From the NCBI RefSeq assembly GCF_000420725.1, contig NZ_ATVM01000011.1:35385-99384 (forward strand): a DNA stretch of 64,000 bases. Direction: 5' to 3'. The stretch is from Marinococcus halotolerans DSM 16375 (GTDB lineage Bacteria; Bacillota; Bacilli; Bacillales; Marinococcaceae). The position numbers were made by a program, and so were the translations under genes. Shown here one piece after another: positions 56,573 to 64,000 of this stretch; within the stretch, counting starts at the first letter, position 1; each line of letters opens with the position of its first letter. Below the pieces are notes generated by a model, which saw nothing but the letters and a program-made list of their open reading frames with translations, was not told the origin of the DNA and searched no databases.

Positions 56573-57031
56573 ATGTATTTTGTAGACCGAAAACAAATTG
56601 AAGACCGTCTGCAGTATATGGAGCAGCTCGGAAGTATATATAAGCAGATCCGGGAGGAAAGCACGGCAGGCACGCAGCTGGCGCTCGAGAGACTCGCGCA
56701 CGGATGGATTGAAGCGCTGATAGACGTCGGCAATCAGATGATTGATGGTTTTATTATGAGGGACCCGGGCAGCTATGAAGATATTCTCGATATCCTTGAA
56801 GACGAACGGGTACTCGAATCTGAAGTGATCAGCCGGCTTAAGCCGTTGGTCGCATTCCGAAAAAAGCTCGTGCAGGAATTTACGGCTATTGAATCCGACG
56901 AAGTCAGGCAGGTGCTTGAGGAAGCAGAGCCCGCTGTGAAGAAGGTGAGTCCGTCGGTAAGAAATTATCTGGAGGAGGAGCTCGGGCCGGTATCTGCCTT
57001 CCTGCCTGAAGAAAAGGATACAAAGGAATAA
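56573..57031 (+). CDS. yutE: DUF86 / HepT-like protein (YutE)
   Basis: This 152-residue helical protein is of the HEPN-related DUF86 family. AAAGGAGGCAGAGGA places the start at ATG 56573 (MYFVDRKQIEDRLQYME). LALERLAHGWIEALIDVGNQM and IMRDPGSYEDILDIL are family segments. The R-x4-6-H catalytic motif of active HEPN toxins is not obvious, as the Arg is followed by DPGSYED. No MNT-type antitoxin gene is adjacent, so a toxin-antitoxin function is not supported. It is 15 bp before yutF. Confidence 0.88.
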   Translation: MYFVDRKQIEDRLQYMEQLGSIYKQIREESTAGTQLALERLAHGWIEALIDVGNQMIDGFIMRDPGSYEDILDILEDERVLESEVISRLKPLVAFRKKLVQEFTAIESDEVRQVLEEAEPAVKKVSPSVRNYLEEELGPVSAFLPEEKDTKE

Positions 57032-57046
57032 AGGAGGCGAACGGCC

Positions 57047-57817
57047 ATGAAAAAGTATAAAGCATATTTAATTGATCTGGACGGGACTATGTACCGGGGC
57101 AGCGAACCAATTCCGGAGGCTGTGCGGTTTGTGAATCAGCTTCGTGATAAAGGCATTCCGCATTTGTATATGACCAACAACTCCACCTCCTCCCCCGAAA
57201 CAGTGGCTGAACGTCTGGCAGGCATGGGGGTTAAATGCGAAGCGGATCAGGTGATGACAACGTCCCTTGCGACAGCCAGGTATTTACATGAGCAGACACC
57301 TTCTGCCGCAGTGTACGTTATTGGGGAACAGGGGCTTCAGGAGGCGCTGGAGAGCTACGGCCTCCGTCTTACAGAAACCAATCCGGACGCCGTTGTAATG
57401 GGGCTCGACCGCGGCATTACATACGATAAACTTAGTAAGGCGACAGTAGCGGTGCGAAGCGGTGCCATGTTTATTTCCACTAATGAAGATGTGGCTGTTC
57501 CGACCGAACAGGGCTTTCATCCTGGCAATGGGGCGCTCACGTCGGTCGTTACGACAGCTGCGCAGAAAAATCCGATTTTTATCGGCAAGCCGGAGCCTAT
57601 TATGGTGGACATGGCGATGCAGGCGCTCGGCCTGACTAAAGAGGAAGTGGCGTTAATCGGGGACAATTATGATACCGATATTCTCGCCGGGGTACGGGCA
57701 GGGATAGATACCATTCATGTAAACACAGGAGTCACCAGCAGGGAAGTGGCTGCGGCTAAAGAAACTCCTCCTGCCTATCAGGTGGAAACACTGGCAGAGT
57801 GGGCTGATTATCTATAG
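57047..57817 (+). CDS. yutF: HAD-superfamily sugar-phosphatase-like protein (YutF/NagD)
   Basis: The 256-residue HAD hydrolase of class IIA has the nucleophile motif LIDLDGTMYRG and motif II TNNSTSS. A C2-type cap and the terminal GKPEPIMVDMAMQ and IGDNYDTDILAG motifs complete the family pattern. It probably dephosphorylates small phosphorylated metabolites, as NagD-like enzymes do; the substrate is unknown. GGAGGCGAACGGCC precedes ATG 57047. It is the last gene of the yut group here, before hom. Confidence 0.92.
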   Translation: MKKYKAYLIDLDGTMYRGSEPIPEAVRFVNQLRDKGIPHLYMTNNSTSSPETVAERLAGMGVKCEADQVMTTSLATARYLHEQTPSAAVYVIGEQGLQEALESYGLRLTETNPDAVVMGLDRGITYDKLSKATVAVRSGAMFISTNEDVAVPTEQGFHPGNGALTSVVTTAAQKNPIFIGKPEPIMVDMAMQALGLTKEEVALIGDNYDTDILAGVRAGIDTIHVNTGVTSREVAAAKETPPAYQVETLAEWADYL

Positions 57818-57835
57818 CTTTTTTTACTGTAATGG

Positions 57836-57864
57836 TTGCGAGTTGAAAATAATATCGTTATAAT
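57836..57864 (+). promoter_or_regulatory. Probable SigA promoter of hom-thrC-thrB
   Basis: TTGCGA and TATAAT are separated by 17 bp, 95 bp before the hom start. Confidence 0.65.
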
Positions 57865-57884
57865 GTCCTTTATAGAAAGACATT

Positions 57885-57903
57885 TGTTTACCTAAAATAA
57901 ACA
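57885..57903. repeat. Inverted repeat in the hom leader
   Basis: TGTTTA and TAAACA flank CCTAAAA, 20 bp after the -10. It is a possible operator for a threonine-pathway regulator. No T-box features are seen. Confidence 0.4.
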
Positions 57904-57959
57904 TTATATAAATAATGAACGCAATAAAGGTTTTAGAGGGAGTTAGGAGTGTAGCAGGA

Positions 57960-59261
57960 ATGGAAAAAATCGCCGTAGGTATGCTTGGATTTGGAACGGT
58001 GGGAGCCGGTGTGGCTCAACTGCTTGAAGAGCATAAACAAGAGCTTCAGCACCAGGTGGGTGCTGATGTGTTTTTAAAGAAAGCCCTGGTACGTGATTTG
58101 GAAAAGCCAAGAACCGGCCAGGTAAGTTTGCGGGAAGATCAGCTGACGTTGGATGCTGATGATGTGCTCGGTGATCCTGAGATTCACACGGTTATTGAAG
58201 TGATGGGGAGCGTGGACCAGGCAAGAAAGTATATTACCCAGGCACTGCAGCAGGGTAAAAGCGTTGTTACTGCAAATAAAGACCTGATGGCCCTCCACGG
58301 GGCAGAGCTGTTAAAAATCGCAGCAGACAGTCACTGCGATTTATTTTATGAAGCGAGCGTAGCTGGAGGAATTCCGGTGCTGCGAGGCCTTACGGAAGGG
58401 CTTGCCTCTGATCGGATCACAAAAATGATGGGCATCGTGAACGGAACGACCAACTATGTGCTGACTAAAATGAGCCAGGACGACCGGCCTTACCAGGAAG
58501 TTCTGCTCGAAGCGCAGGAGCTTGGATTTGCAGAAAGTGATCCTACCGCAGACGTCGAAGGTCTTGACGCTGCCAGAAAAGTAGCTATTCTGGCGAACCT
58601 CGGCTTTTCCATGAATGTGGAGCTTTCAGACGTTACCGTGGAAGGAATTACCTCTATTACTACAGATGATCTTGCCTACTGCCGGCAGATGGGTTATACA
58701 TTAAAGCTGATCGGCCTTGCCGAACGGAAAAACGGAAAGGTCGAGCTTGCCGTGCAGCCAATGATGCTGCCAAACGACCACCCGCTCTCCTCGGTGCAAA
58801 ACGAATACAACGCCGTGTATATTTACGGTGAAGCGGTAGGGGAGACAATGTTTTACGGCCCGGGAGCCGGCGCGCTTCCAACTGCCACAGCGGTAGTTTC
58901 GGATCTTGTCACTTCTGTACGCAATATGCGTCTCGGCGTCAGCGGCCAGCATGTCGGTGAGCCGCTGAATGAAAAGCATATTAAGCCGGACGAGGAAGTA
59001 TTTTCGAAATACTTTCTCCGCCTGCACGTGAAAGACGCCACCGGCACATTCGCAGCACTCACCTCGATCTTTGCTGAAGAGGATGTAAGCTTTGAACGTC
59101 TCGTTCAATGGCCGGTGGAGGGAATGGTAAACACCGCAGAAATTGTCATTATTACGCATACAACATCACTCGATGTATACAAACGGCTTCAAAAGGCGTT
59201 AAACAGTCTTGACGTTGTGATAGATATTAAAAGCAGCTACCGTGTAGAGGGAGGAAGCTAA
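57960..59261 (+). CDS. hom: Homoserine dehydrogenase
   Basis: It reduces aspartate semialdehyde to homoserine, the branch point to threonine and methionine. The 433-residue protein has the NAD(P) loop GMLGFGTVGAGVAQLL and the catalytic region ANKDLMALHGAEL. The substrate-binding GGIPVLRG, MGIVNGTTNYVLTKM and FAESDPTADVEGLDAARK follow. A C-terminal ACT domain (about 355-433) gives threonine feedback. The frame is open to 57915; TTAGGAGTG before ATG 57960 (MEKIAVGMLG) fits best. thrC follows directly without a gap. Confidence 0.96.
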   Translation: MEKIAVGMLGFGTVGAGVAQLLEEHKQELQHQVGADVFLKKALVRDLEKPRTGQVSLREDQLTLDADDVLGDPEIHTVIEVMGSVDQARKYITQALQQGKSVVTANKDLMALHGAELLKIAADSHCDLFYEASVAGGIPVLRGLTEGLASDRITKMMGIVNGTTNYVLTKMSQDDRPYQEVLLEAQELGFAESDPTADVEGLDAARKVAILANLGFSMNVELSDVTVEGITSITTDDLAYCRQMGYTLKLIGLAERKNGKVELAVQPMMLPNDHPLSSVQNEYNAVYIYGEAVGETMFYGPGAGALPTATAVVSDLVTSVRNMRLGVSGQHVGEPLNEKHIKPDEEVFSKYFLRLHVKDATGTFAALTSIFAEEDVSFERLVQWPVEGMVNTAEIVIITHTTSLDVYKRLQKALNSLDVVIDIKSSYRVEGGS

Positions 59262-60329
59262 ATGAGTGCTTGGCAGGGACTTTTAAAGCAGTATAAAGAT
59301 TTTTTACCAGTAACAGAAAATACGCCGGCGCTTTCCCTGAATGAAGGTAATACACCGTTAATACCACTTGAACGCCTGTCAGAAGAATGGGGCGTCAACA
59401 TTCACGTAAAGACAGAAGGCACCAACCCGACGGGCTCATTTAAAGACCGGGGAATGGTGATGGCGGTAGCGAAGGCGAAAGAAGAGGGTAGTAAAGCCAT
59501 TATCTGTGCTTCCACAGGAAATACCTCTGCAGCGGCGGCTGCCTACGGTACTAGAGCCGGCCTCCGTACGATCGTTGTCATTCCGGAAGGAAAAATTGCG
59601 CTCGGGAAGCTTGCTCAGGCCGTCATGTACGGAGCAGAAGTGTTTGAAATCCAGGGCAACTTTGATAACGCGCTCGAAATCGTCCGGAGCATCAGTGAAA
59701 AAGAACCGATCACGCTTGTGAATTCTGTGAACCCTTATCGTATTGAAGGCCAGAAAACTGCTGCGTATGAAGTATGTGAAGCACTCGGAAAAGCGCCGGA
59801 TGCTCTCTGTATCCCGGTGGGCAATGCCGGAAACATCACAGCTTACTGGAAAGGGTTTAAAGAGTACCATGAGCAGCATCAGACGGGCCTTCCGAACATG
59901 CTTGGCTTTGAAGCAGAAGGTGCAGCCGCCATCGTACGCGGCGAAGTCGTTAAAGATCCGGAAACGATCGCTACAGCTATACGTATCGGTAATCCGGCAA
60001 GCTGGGATAAAGCTATCCGGGTAACAGAAGAGTCAGACGGACGTATTGATATGGTGACAGACGATGAGATCGTTGAAGCTTATCAGCTGCTCGCCAAAAC
60101 AGAAGGCGTTTTTGCAGAACCAGCTTCCTGTGCTTCACTGGCGGGGCTGAAAAAACAGATCGAAAGCGGAAAAATCAAAAAAGGCTCTTCGGTTGTCTGT
60201 GTCCTTACCGGAAACGGACTAAAAGACCCGAGTACGGCGATTGATAAAGTGACGGTGAAACCAACGGTTATTCCAAATAATGAAGAAGCATTTATGGAGC
60301 ATATCAAGGGAGGAGTCGTTCGTGGCTGA
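59262..60329 (+). CDS. thrC: Threonine synthase
   Basis: This PLP enzyme converts O-phosphohomoserine to threonine. The 355-residue short-form protein has the PLP lysine Lys61 in [40 protein letters not shown] and the late LTGNGLKDP are conserved. It starts at the base after the hom stop codon, with GAGGGAGGAAGCTA within the hom end as ribosome-binding site. It overlaps thrB by 8 bp. Confidence 0.97.
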   Translation: MSAWQGLLKQYKDFLPVTENTPALSLNEGNTPLIPLERLSEEWGVNIHVKTEGTNPTGSFKDRGMVMAVAKAKEEGSKAIICASTGNTSAAAAAYGTRAGLRTIVVIPEGKIALGKLAQAVMYGAEVFEIQGNFDNALEIVRSISEKEPITLVNSVNPYRIEGQKTAAYEVCEALGKAPDALCIPVGNAGNITAYWKGFKEYHEQHQTGLPNMLGFEAEGAAAIVRGEVVKDPETIATAIRIGNPASWDKAIRVTEESDGRIDMVTDDEIVEAYQLLAKTEGVFAEPASCASLAGLKKQIESGKIKKGSSVVCVLTGNGLKDPSTAIDKVTVKPTVIPNNEEAFMEHIKGGVVRG

Positions 60330-61251
60330 TAAAAGATTGTCGATCACTGTGCCGGCCAGTTCAGCGAATTTAGGACCAGGATTTGATTCTGTAGGATTAG
60401 CAGTCAACCGCTATCTTACGCTTTACATCGACCGGGCGGAGGAATGGGAATTTTTCTCAAAATCGTCCGAGCTCAGCAGCCTGCCAAACAAAGAAGACAA
60501 TCTTGTTTATCAGGCGGCGACAGCTTATGCCGCTGAATACGATGTGGAACTGTCCCCCTGCCGCGTGGAAATGGTAAGTGATATTCCGCTCGCAAGAGGA
60601 CTTGGGAGCAGTGCTTCGGCAATTATTGCCGGTATTGAACTGGCAGATGAAATGGCCGGTCTGAACCGGTCTAAGGAAGAAAAAATGCAGTTTGCAAGCG
60701 GCTGGGAAGGACATCCGGATAACGTCGGGCCTTCACTGTATGGCGGCCTGATTGTCGGTGCCTATGGAGAGGAAAAAACGCATGTGATGCACTGCGGTGT
60801 ACCGGATGTGGATCTTGTGCTTGCCATTCCGGACAATGAGCTTCTGACAAAAGAAGCGAGAGGAGCACTTCCTTCCGAGCTTCCTTACGCGACAGCTATT
60901 CACGGAAGCGCCGTAAGCAACGTGCTGGTTGCAGCTATTCTAAAAGAAGACTGGAAAATGGCTGGTGAGATGATGGTGCGGGACGTTTTTCACCATCCGT
61001 ACCGCGCAGACATGGTTCCCGGTCTTGAGGAAATGCTCAGCGGTATAAGGCAGTACGGGGCGTACGGAGCTGCTTTAAGCGGCGCCGGCCCGACCATTCT
61101 CTGCTTTGTACCAAGCGGCAGAGGCGAAGAGGTGAAACGGGCGATCCAGGAAGACTACCCGACGTTCCGGGTAGAATCAGCCAAGCCGGCGCCCTTCGGC
61201 TCAAGCGTACACTATGTTAATCAGCCGGCCGGGGTATCAAGCTCGGTTTGA
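60322..61251 (+). CDS. thrB: Homoserine kinase
   Basis: This GHMP-family kinase phosphorylates homoserine. The 309-residue protein has [18 protein letters not shown] near the N-terminus. The ATP-binding motif is [13 protein letters not shown], and [16 protein letters not shown] lies near the C-terminus. GGGAGGAG (60307-60314) selects GTG 60322 within thrC; the frame itself extends farther upstream. It is the last gene of hom-thrC-thrB, the same order as in B. subtilis. Confidence 0.96.
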   Translation: MADKRLSITVPASSANLGPGFDSVGLAVNRYLTLYIDRAEEWEFFSKSSELSSLPNKEDNLVYQAATAYAAEYDVELSPCRVEMVSDIPLARGLGSSASAIIAGIELADEMAGLNRSKEEKMQFASGWEGHPDNVGPSLYGGLIVGAYGEEKTHVMHCGVPDVDLVLAIPDNELLTKEARGALPSELPYATAIHGSAVSNVLVAAILKEDWKMAGEMMVRDVFHHPYRADMVPGLEEMLSGIRQYGAYGAALSGAGPTILCFVPSGRGEEVKRAIQEDYPTFRVESAKPAPFGSSVHYVNQPAGVSSSV

Positions 61252-61270
61252 AATAGGAACAAAAGCATAT

Positions 61271-61306
61271 AAAAAAGCTCAGGGCATTTAACGCCCTGAG
61301 CTTTTT
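61271..61306. terminator. Bidirectional terminator
   Basis: AAAAAAGCTCAGGGC pairs exactly with GCCCTGAGCTTTTT around ATTTAAC. It serves thrB and the NfuA-like gene. Confidence 0.93.
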
Positions 61307-61320
61307 GTGGTTACCGTCTA

Positions 61321-61563
61321 TTAAAATACCTGTTCGAGTTCTTTGACTCCCGGCACTTCTTCTAAAAGTGCGCGTTCGATACCGGCTTTCAGTGTAATTG
61401 TCGAGGAAGGGCAGGAGCCGCATGCTCCCATAAGGCGGACCATAACGATGCCGTCTTCAATATCTACAAGTTCCACGTCGCCTCCGTCGCGAAGCAGGAA
61501 GGGACGGAGCTTTTCAAGAACCTCCTGAACCTGTGCATGCATATCTTCTGTCGTTTGTGGCAT
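61321..61563 (-). CDS. yutI: NifU C-terminal domain protein (YutI, NfuA-like)
   Basis: This 80-residue Fe-S carrier delivers clusters to target proteins. The domain has [19 protein letters not shown] and the cluster-binding Cys-Gly-Ser-Cys in [37 protein letters not shown] precedes ATG 61563 (reverse). It probably receives clusters from the SufBCD scaffold encoded at 43-48 kb. yuzD is divergent, as near yutI in B. subtilis. Confidence 0.95.
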   Translation of the reverse strand: MPQTTEDMHAQVQEVLEKLRPFLLRDGGDVELVDIEDGIVMVRLMGACGSCPSSTITLKAGIERALLEEVPGVKELEQVF

Positions 61564-61740
61564 GTTGATCTCTCCTTTCAATACTTTTATTATAAACCTT
61601 GGGACTGTTATGTTCAAATGTCATCACGTATATATGCATTCTACTATGAACAGGTGCTGTTTGACAATCATTATCAACCGGGCACAGAAGATAGTGAAGA
61701 AAGGGCAGATATAGTATGATAAAGAAAAGGAGGCAGTTGT

Positions 61741-62073
61741 GTGATCATGATAAAAGTTTATGGAGCGGAAAAAAAGTGTCCGAGCTGCGTGAACCTTCCA
61801 TCAAGCCGTGAAACCGCGGAGTGGATCGAAGCTGCAGTACAAAGAAAGTACCCGGACAACCCTCCAGATGTAAAACATATTGATATTGAAGATCCGAAGT
61901 CAGCTTCTGATCCCATCGCAGAAAAAGTCAGACAGGAAGAATACTTTTACCCACTCGTGACGGTGAACGACACGGTAGTGGCAGAGGGAAATCCACGACT
62001 CAAAACTGTCTACAGGGAAATTGATAAAATAAAAGCGCCGGGACCAGACGCGGCAGTACAATCGAAAAAATAA
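61741..62073 (+). CDS. yuzD: YuzD family protein (DUF1462)
   Basis: The 110-residue thioredoxin-like small protein has a Cys-Pro-Ser-Cys motif in YGAEKKCPSCVNLPSS. YPDNPPDVKHIDIEDP and YFYPLVTVNDTVVAEGNPRL are the DUF1462 core. The start is GTG 61741 or ATG 61747 after AAAGGAGGCAGTT. It is divergent from the NfuA-like gene, suggesting a role in Fe-S or thiol metabolism that remains unproven. Confidence 0.87.
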   Translation: MIMIKVYGAEKKCPSCVNLPSSRETAEWIEAAVQRKYPDNPPDVKHIDIEDPKSASDPIAEKVRQEEYFYPLVTVNDTVVAEGNPRLKTVYREIDKIKAPGPDAAVQSKK

Positions 62074-62077
62074 AAAA

Positions 62078-62113
62078 CGGCCGGGCGGAGGTTAATTCTC
62101 CGTCCGGCCTTCG
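62078..62113. terminator. Bidirectional terminator
   Basis: GGCCGGGCGGAG pairs with CTCCGTCCGGCC around GTTAATT; an A-run precedes and TT follows. Confidence 0.75.
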
Positions 62114-62138
62114 TAAGCGGTAATAGATTCATTGCTGA

Positions 62139-63608
62139 TTAATTATTGCCGTGGCCACGGCCGTTTTCTTTGCCAGAACCTGTTTGTTCGGCAGAAGCTT
62201 CCTCGATCAGGCCTTTAATGTCGGTATTATCCATGTAGCCCGTGAAATTTTCACTGCCGGCCCCGGTGGCAAAGAGAGGCACCATTTCTCCTGTATGGCC
62301 GCCGGTATCGCTTTCTGCGCGTATTTCGGTATCAAGGGCTCCTACGCCATAGTGGTCAGCAATAATGGAACCAATTTCCCAGCCTACCTGGTACTCAGGG
62401 TATACTTCCCCTTCGTCATCCTCGATATTTGCCCGGAACGCTTCTAATTCTTCGTCTGTAATGTCAATATTTGCGTATTCCGAGAACACCTGCTGAATGC
62501 TTTCATCGGTGTATTGATCAGAGTCCTCCCGGGTTTCAAGCTGCTGGGCCATATACTCCGGGGACACTTCAATGTCTTTTAGTCCATCCACATCCATGGT
62601 TTCTGTTGCGGACATGCCAAGTGTTTCATGGTCGGAAAGCACAACAACGAGCGTGTCATCCCGGTCTTCTGCCCAGGTAACGACCTGTTCCACCGTTTGG
62701 TCAAATTCGATCATTTCCTGCCATACACCGGTCGCGTCAGCCGCATGGGCAGCGTGGTCAATACGGGCGCCTTCGACCATCATAAAGAAGCCGTCATCAT
62801 CCTGTGAAAGCACGTCGAGTCCGGATTCCGTCATGGCCTGCAGGGAAGGCTCCTCGCTGTCAACGTCGTCTTTATCGGTTTTATAGTTCATGTACGAATC
62901 ATTAAACAGGCCGAGCAGCTTGTCCGGAGTTCCGGCTTCCTCCAGCTCTTCTTCAGTAGTCGCGTACTCATAGCCGCTTTCCTGAAAATCATCCACGAGC
63001 CTGTCTTCGCTTTCTTCCTCATCAGCTCCGAAAAATTCACCGCCGCCCCCAAGCAGGACATCATATTTCTCCTCGTACTGCTGTTCGGCAATGTCCTCTT
63101 CGCTTCCGCGATCAGCTACGCTTGCAGTAAATGAAGCGGGAGTGGCGTCTGTGACCGTATTATTGGAAATAACGCCGACCTTTTTTCCGTCATCCTGGTA
63201 CTGATCCAAAATACTGTCTACTTCATTGCCGTCTTCGTCGACTCCAATGCTTCCGTTATTTGTTTTCGTGCCGGTAGCGATAGCGGTGCCGGCTGCGGCT
63301 GAATCAGTTACGTTGTTATCGGCAGAGTATGTGCTGGTCATGCCTGTATGTTCAAGCGATTCGATAAACAGTTCGCCTTCTTTGCCATATTCAAGCATAG
63401 AAGCGATTTCCATCTGTCCCATCCCCATGCCGTCTCCAACCATTACAATGACATTTTCCGGCACATCGTTCTTACCATTTTTACTGCTGTTTTCAACCCC
63501 GTTCTCGTTGGCGTTATCATTAGCTGAGCCGCTTGCGTGAAGAAGGCTCCCTGAGCTGATGACCATTCCTGCGAGAACCCCGACCGTTAACTTTTTTGAA
63601 AAATACAT
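62139..63608 (-). CDS. phoA: Secreted alkaline phosphatase
   Basis: This extracellular phosphomonoesterase scavenges phosphate. The 489-residue protein has a signal peptide (about 1-27, cleaving near LHASGSA). The metal-site Asp59 is in MVGDGMGMGQ and the nucleophile Ser103 is in NVTDSAAAGTA. Metal ligands lie in EGARIDHAAHA, VLSDHET and GGHTGEMVPLF. The protein is strongly acidic with Asp/Glu clusters and an Asn/Glu-rich linker, fitting a saline environment. GGGAGGGTCAGC selects ATG 63608 (reverse). A Pho-box-like element lies just upstream and an IS element begins 77 bp upstream. Confidence 0.94.
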   Translation of the reverse strand: MYFSKKLTVGVLAGMVISSGSLLHASGSANDNANENGVENSSKNGKNDVPENVIVMVGDGMGMGQMEIASMLEYGKEGELFIESLEHTGMTSTYSADNNVTDSAAAGTAIATGTKTNNGSIGVDEDGNEVDSILDQYQDDGKKVGVISNNTVTDATPASFTASVADRGSEEDIAEQQYEEKYDVLLGGGGEFFGADEEESEDRLVDDFQESGYEYATTEEELEEAGTPDKLLGLFNDSYMNYKTDKDDVDSEEPSLQAMTESGLDVLSQDDDGFFMMVEGARIDHAAHAADATGVWQEMIEFDQTVEQVVTWAEDRDDTLVVVLSDHETLGMSATETMDVDGLKDIEVSPEYMAQQLETREDSDQYTDESIQQVFSEYANIDITDEELEAFRANIEDDEGEVYPEYQVGWEIGSIIADHYGVGALDTEIRAESDTGGHTGEMVPLFATGAGSENFTGYMDNTDIKGLIEEASAEQTGSGKENGRGHGNN

Positions 63609-63635
63609 GCTGACCCTCCCATAATAATTCATAAC

Positions 63636-63663
63636 TTTTGATATTTTTTGAAATTTTAGTTAA
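63636..63663 (-). promoter_or_regulatory. Possible PhoP (Pho) box of the phosphatase gene
   Basis: On the reverse strand TTAACT, TTCAAA and TCAAAA recur with 5-bp spacers (11-bp period). This resembles the TT(A/C/T)A(C/T)A repeats bound by PhoP in Bacillus. The matches are imperfect and the region is AT-rich. Confidence 0.35.
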
Positions 63664-63684
63664 TAATAATTGGGCCAGAAGCAA

Positions 63685-63710
63685 GGGACCGTCAATAATT
63701 TTGTGTAAAC
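63685..63710. repeat. Terminal inverted repeat end of an IS256-family element
   Basis: GGGACCGTCAATAATTTTGT, then GTAAAC, resembles IS256-family ends. It lies 24 bp beyond the transposase stop codon and marks the probable element boundary at 63685. The other end is outside the window. Confidence 0.6.
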
Positions 63711-63734
63711 GGCTGTCCTCTTCCAGCCTTGAAG

Positions 63735-64000
63735 TTAACCCTGCCGTTGAAACATCTCTTCCAATTGATGTTGGGCCTGGGCGAAGCCCAGGTGGCAGCG
63801 GGTGGAAAACTTTTGATTGTACGCGTCGAACCGGCTGACCAAAAACCGTTCGATGGATGCTTCATTCGGAAACTGTTCTTTGCGTTTAACGTATTTTTTC
63901 AGCTGCTTGTTGAACGATTCGATGAGATTGGTGGAATACAGGCTCCGCCAGATGGCGGACGGGAAATCATAAAAGGTAAGTAACGTGGGGTGCTCGTCGA
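63735..64000 (-). mobile_element. IS256-family transposase, C-terminal part (cut by window edge)
   Basis: The reverse frame enters at 64000 and ends at TAA 63737-63735. It encodes 88 residues, including YSTNLIESFNKQLKKYVKRK, EQFPNEASIERFLVSRFDAY and a final LGFAQAQHQLEEMFQRQG. This is the C-terminal part of a mutator/IS256-type DDE transposase, containing the conserved N-x-I-E-S-F-N segment with the catalytic Glu. Whether the full gene is intact cannot be seen. The element sits directly upstream of the alkaline phosphatase gene and could affect its expression. Confidence 0.88.

Noticed and set aside
56573..57031. HEPN toxin of a toxin-antitoxin pair
   Set aside because: The R-x4-6-H motif is not apparent and there is no adjacent nucleotidyltransferase antitoxin; the conserved yutD-yutE-yutF context argues for a housekeeping role.
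57865..57959. T-box or S-box upstream of hom
   Set aside because: The leader is under 100 nt and shows only a short inverted repeat, too little for either riboswitch.

Overview
The window is chromosomal DNA from a low-to-mid GC Gram-positive of the Bacillaceae. The evidence is gene order and sites: cggR-gapA-pgk-tpiA-gpmI-eno, secG-est-rnr-smpB-ssrA, gcvH-metNIQ, sufCDSUB, lipA-yutD-yutE-yutF, hom-thrC-thrB and yutI/yuzD follow the Bacillus subtilis layout, with consensus SigA promoters, a CtsR box, a CggR operator, an S-box riboswitch and a Fur box. Ectoine hydroxylase and very acidic secreted proteins (alkaline phosphatase, a PepSY protein with an aspartate tail) suggest a salt-adapted, possibly haloalkaliphilic species. 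The genus cannot be fixed from this sequence.

Layout. 0-2.4 kb: end of a crh-like gene, clpP (reverse) under CtsR, and the sigma-54 gene. 2.5-9.9 kb: the central glycolysis cluster behind a textbook CggR operator. An unusual two-stem element lies between gapA and pgk. 9.9-15.4 kb: secG, two carboxylesterases, rnr, smpB and the tmRNA gene. 15.4-38.7 kb: an accessory block that in B. subtilis is not between ssrA and gcvH. It holds a ZIP transporter, tRNA-Thr(CGT), a two-component operon with two PepSY targets, a peroxiredoxin-like gene, class Ib ribonucleotide reductase, small redox genes, a petrobactin-type siderophore importer, bdbDC, ilvD, ectD and a four-gene operon built around a cobalamin-binding protein and a STAS protein. 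38.7-48.2 kb: yusI, gcvH, SAM riboswitch plus metNIQ, and sufCDSUB. 48.2-53.9 kb: DUF72, a YunD-type nucleotidase, thyA-dfrA, and an NSS transporter with a 34-residue partner. 54.1-62.1 kb: lipA, yutD, glpX (reverse), yutE, yutF, hom-thrC-thrB, an NfuA-like gene (reverse) and yuzD. 62.1-64 kb: alkaline phosphatase (reverse) and the end of an IS256-family element.

The most interesting system is the operon at 36.6-38.7 kb. Its third gene has the adenosylcobalamin-binding architecture of the CarH/LitR photoreceptors (a W-x9-E-H motif and an E-x-H-x-x-G motif) but no DNA-binding domain. It overlaps a PAS-like/coiled-coil/STAS protein resembling RsbR-type stressosome proteins. The cluster reads as a light- or cobalamin-responsive input to a STAS signalling pathway. 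A second notable point is a matched pair of operators (TTTCTCA repeated on 11-bp spacing, 11 bp before the -10) upstream of the two PepSY genes next to an OmpR-type regulator. This defines a probable local regulon.
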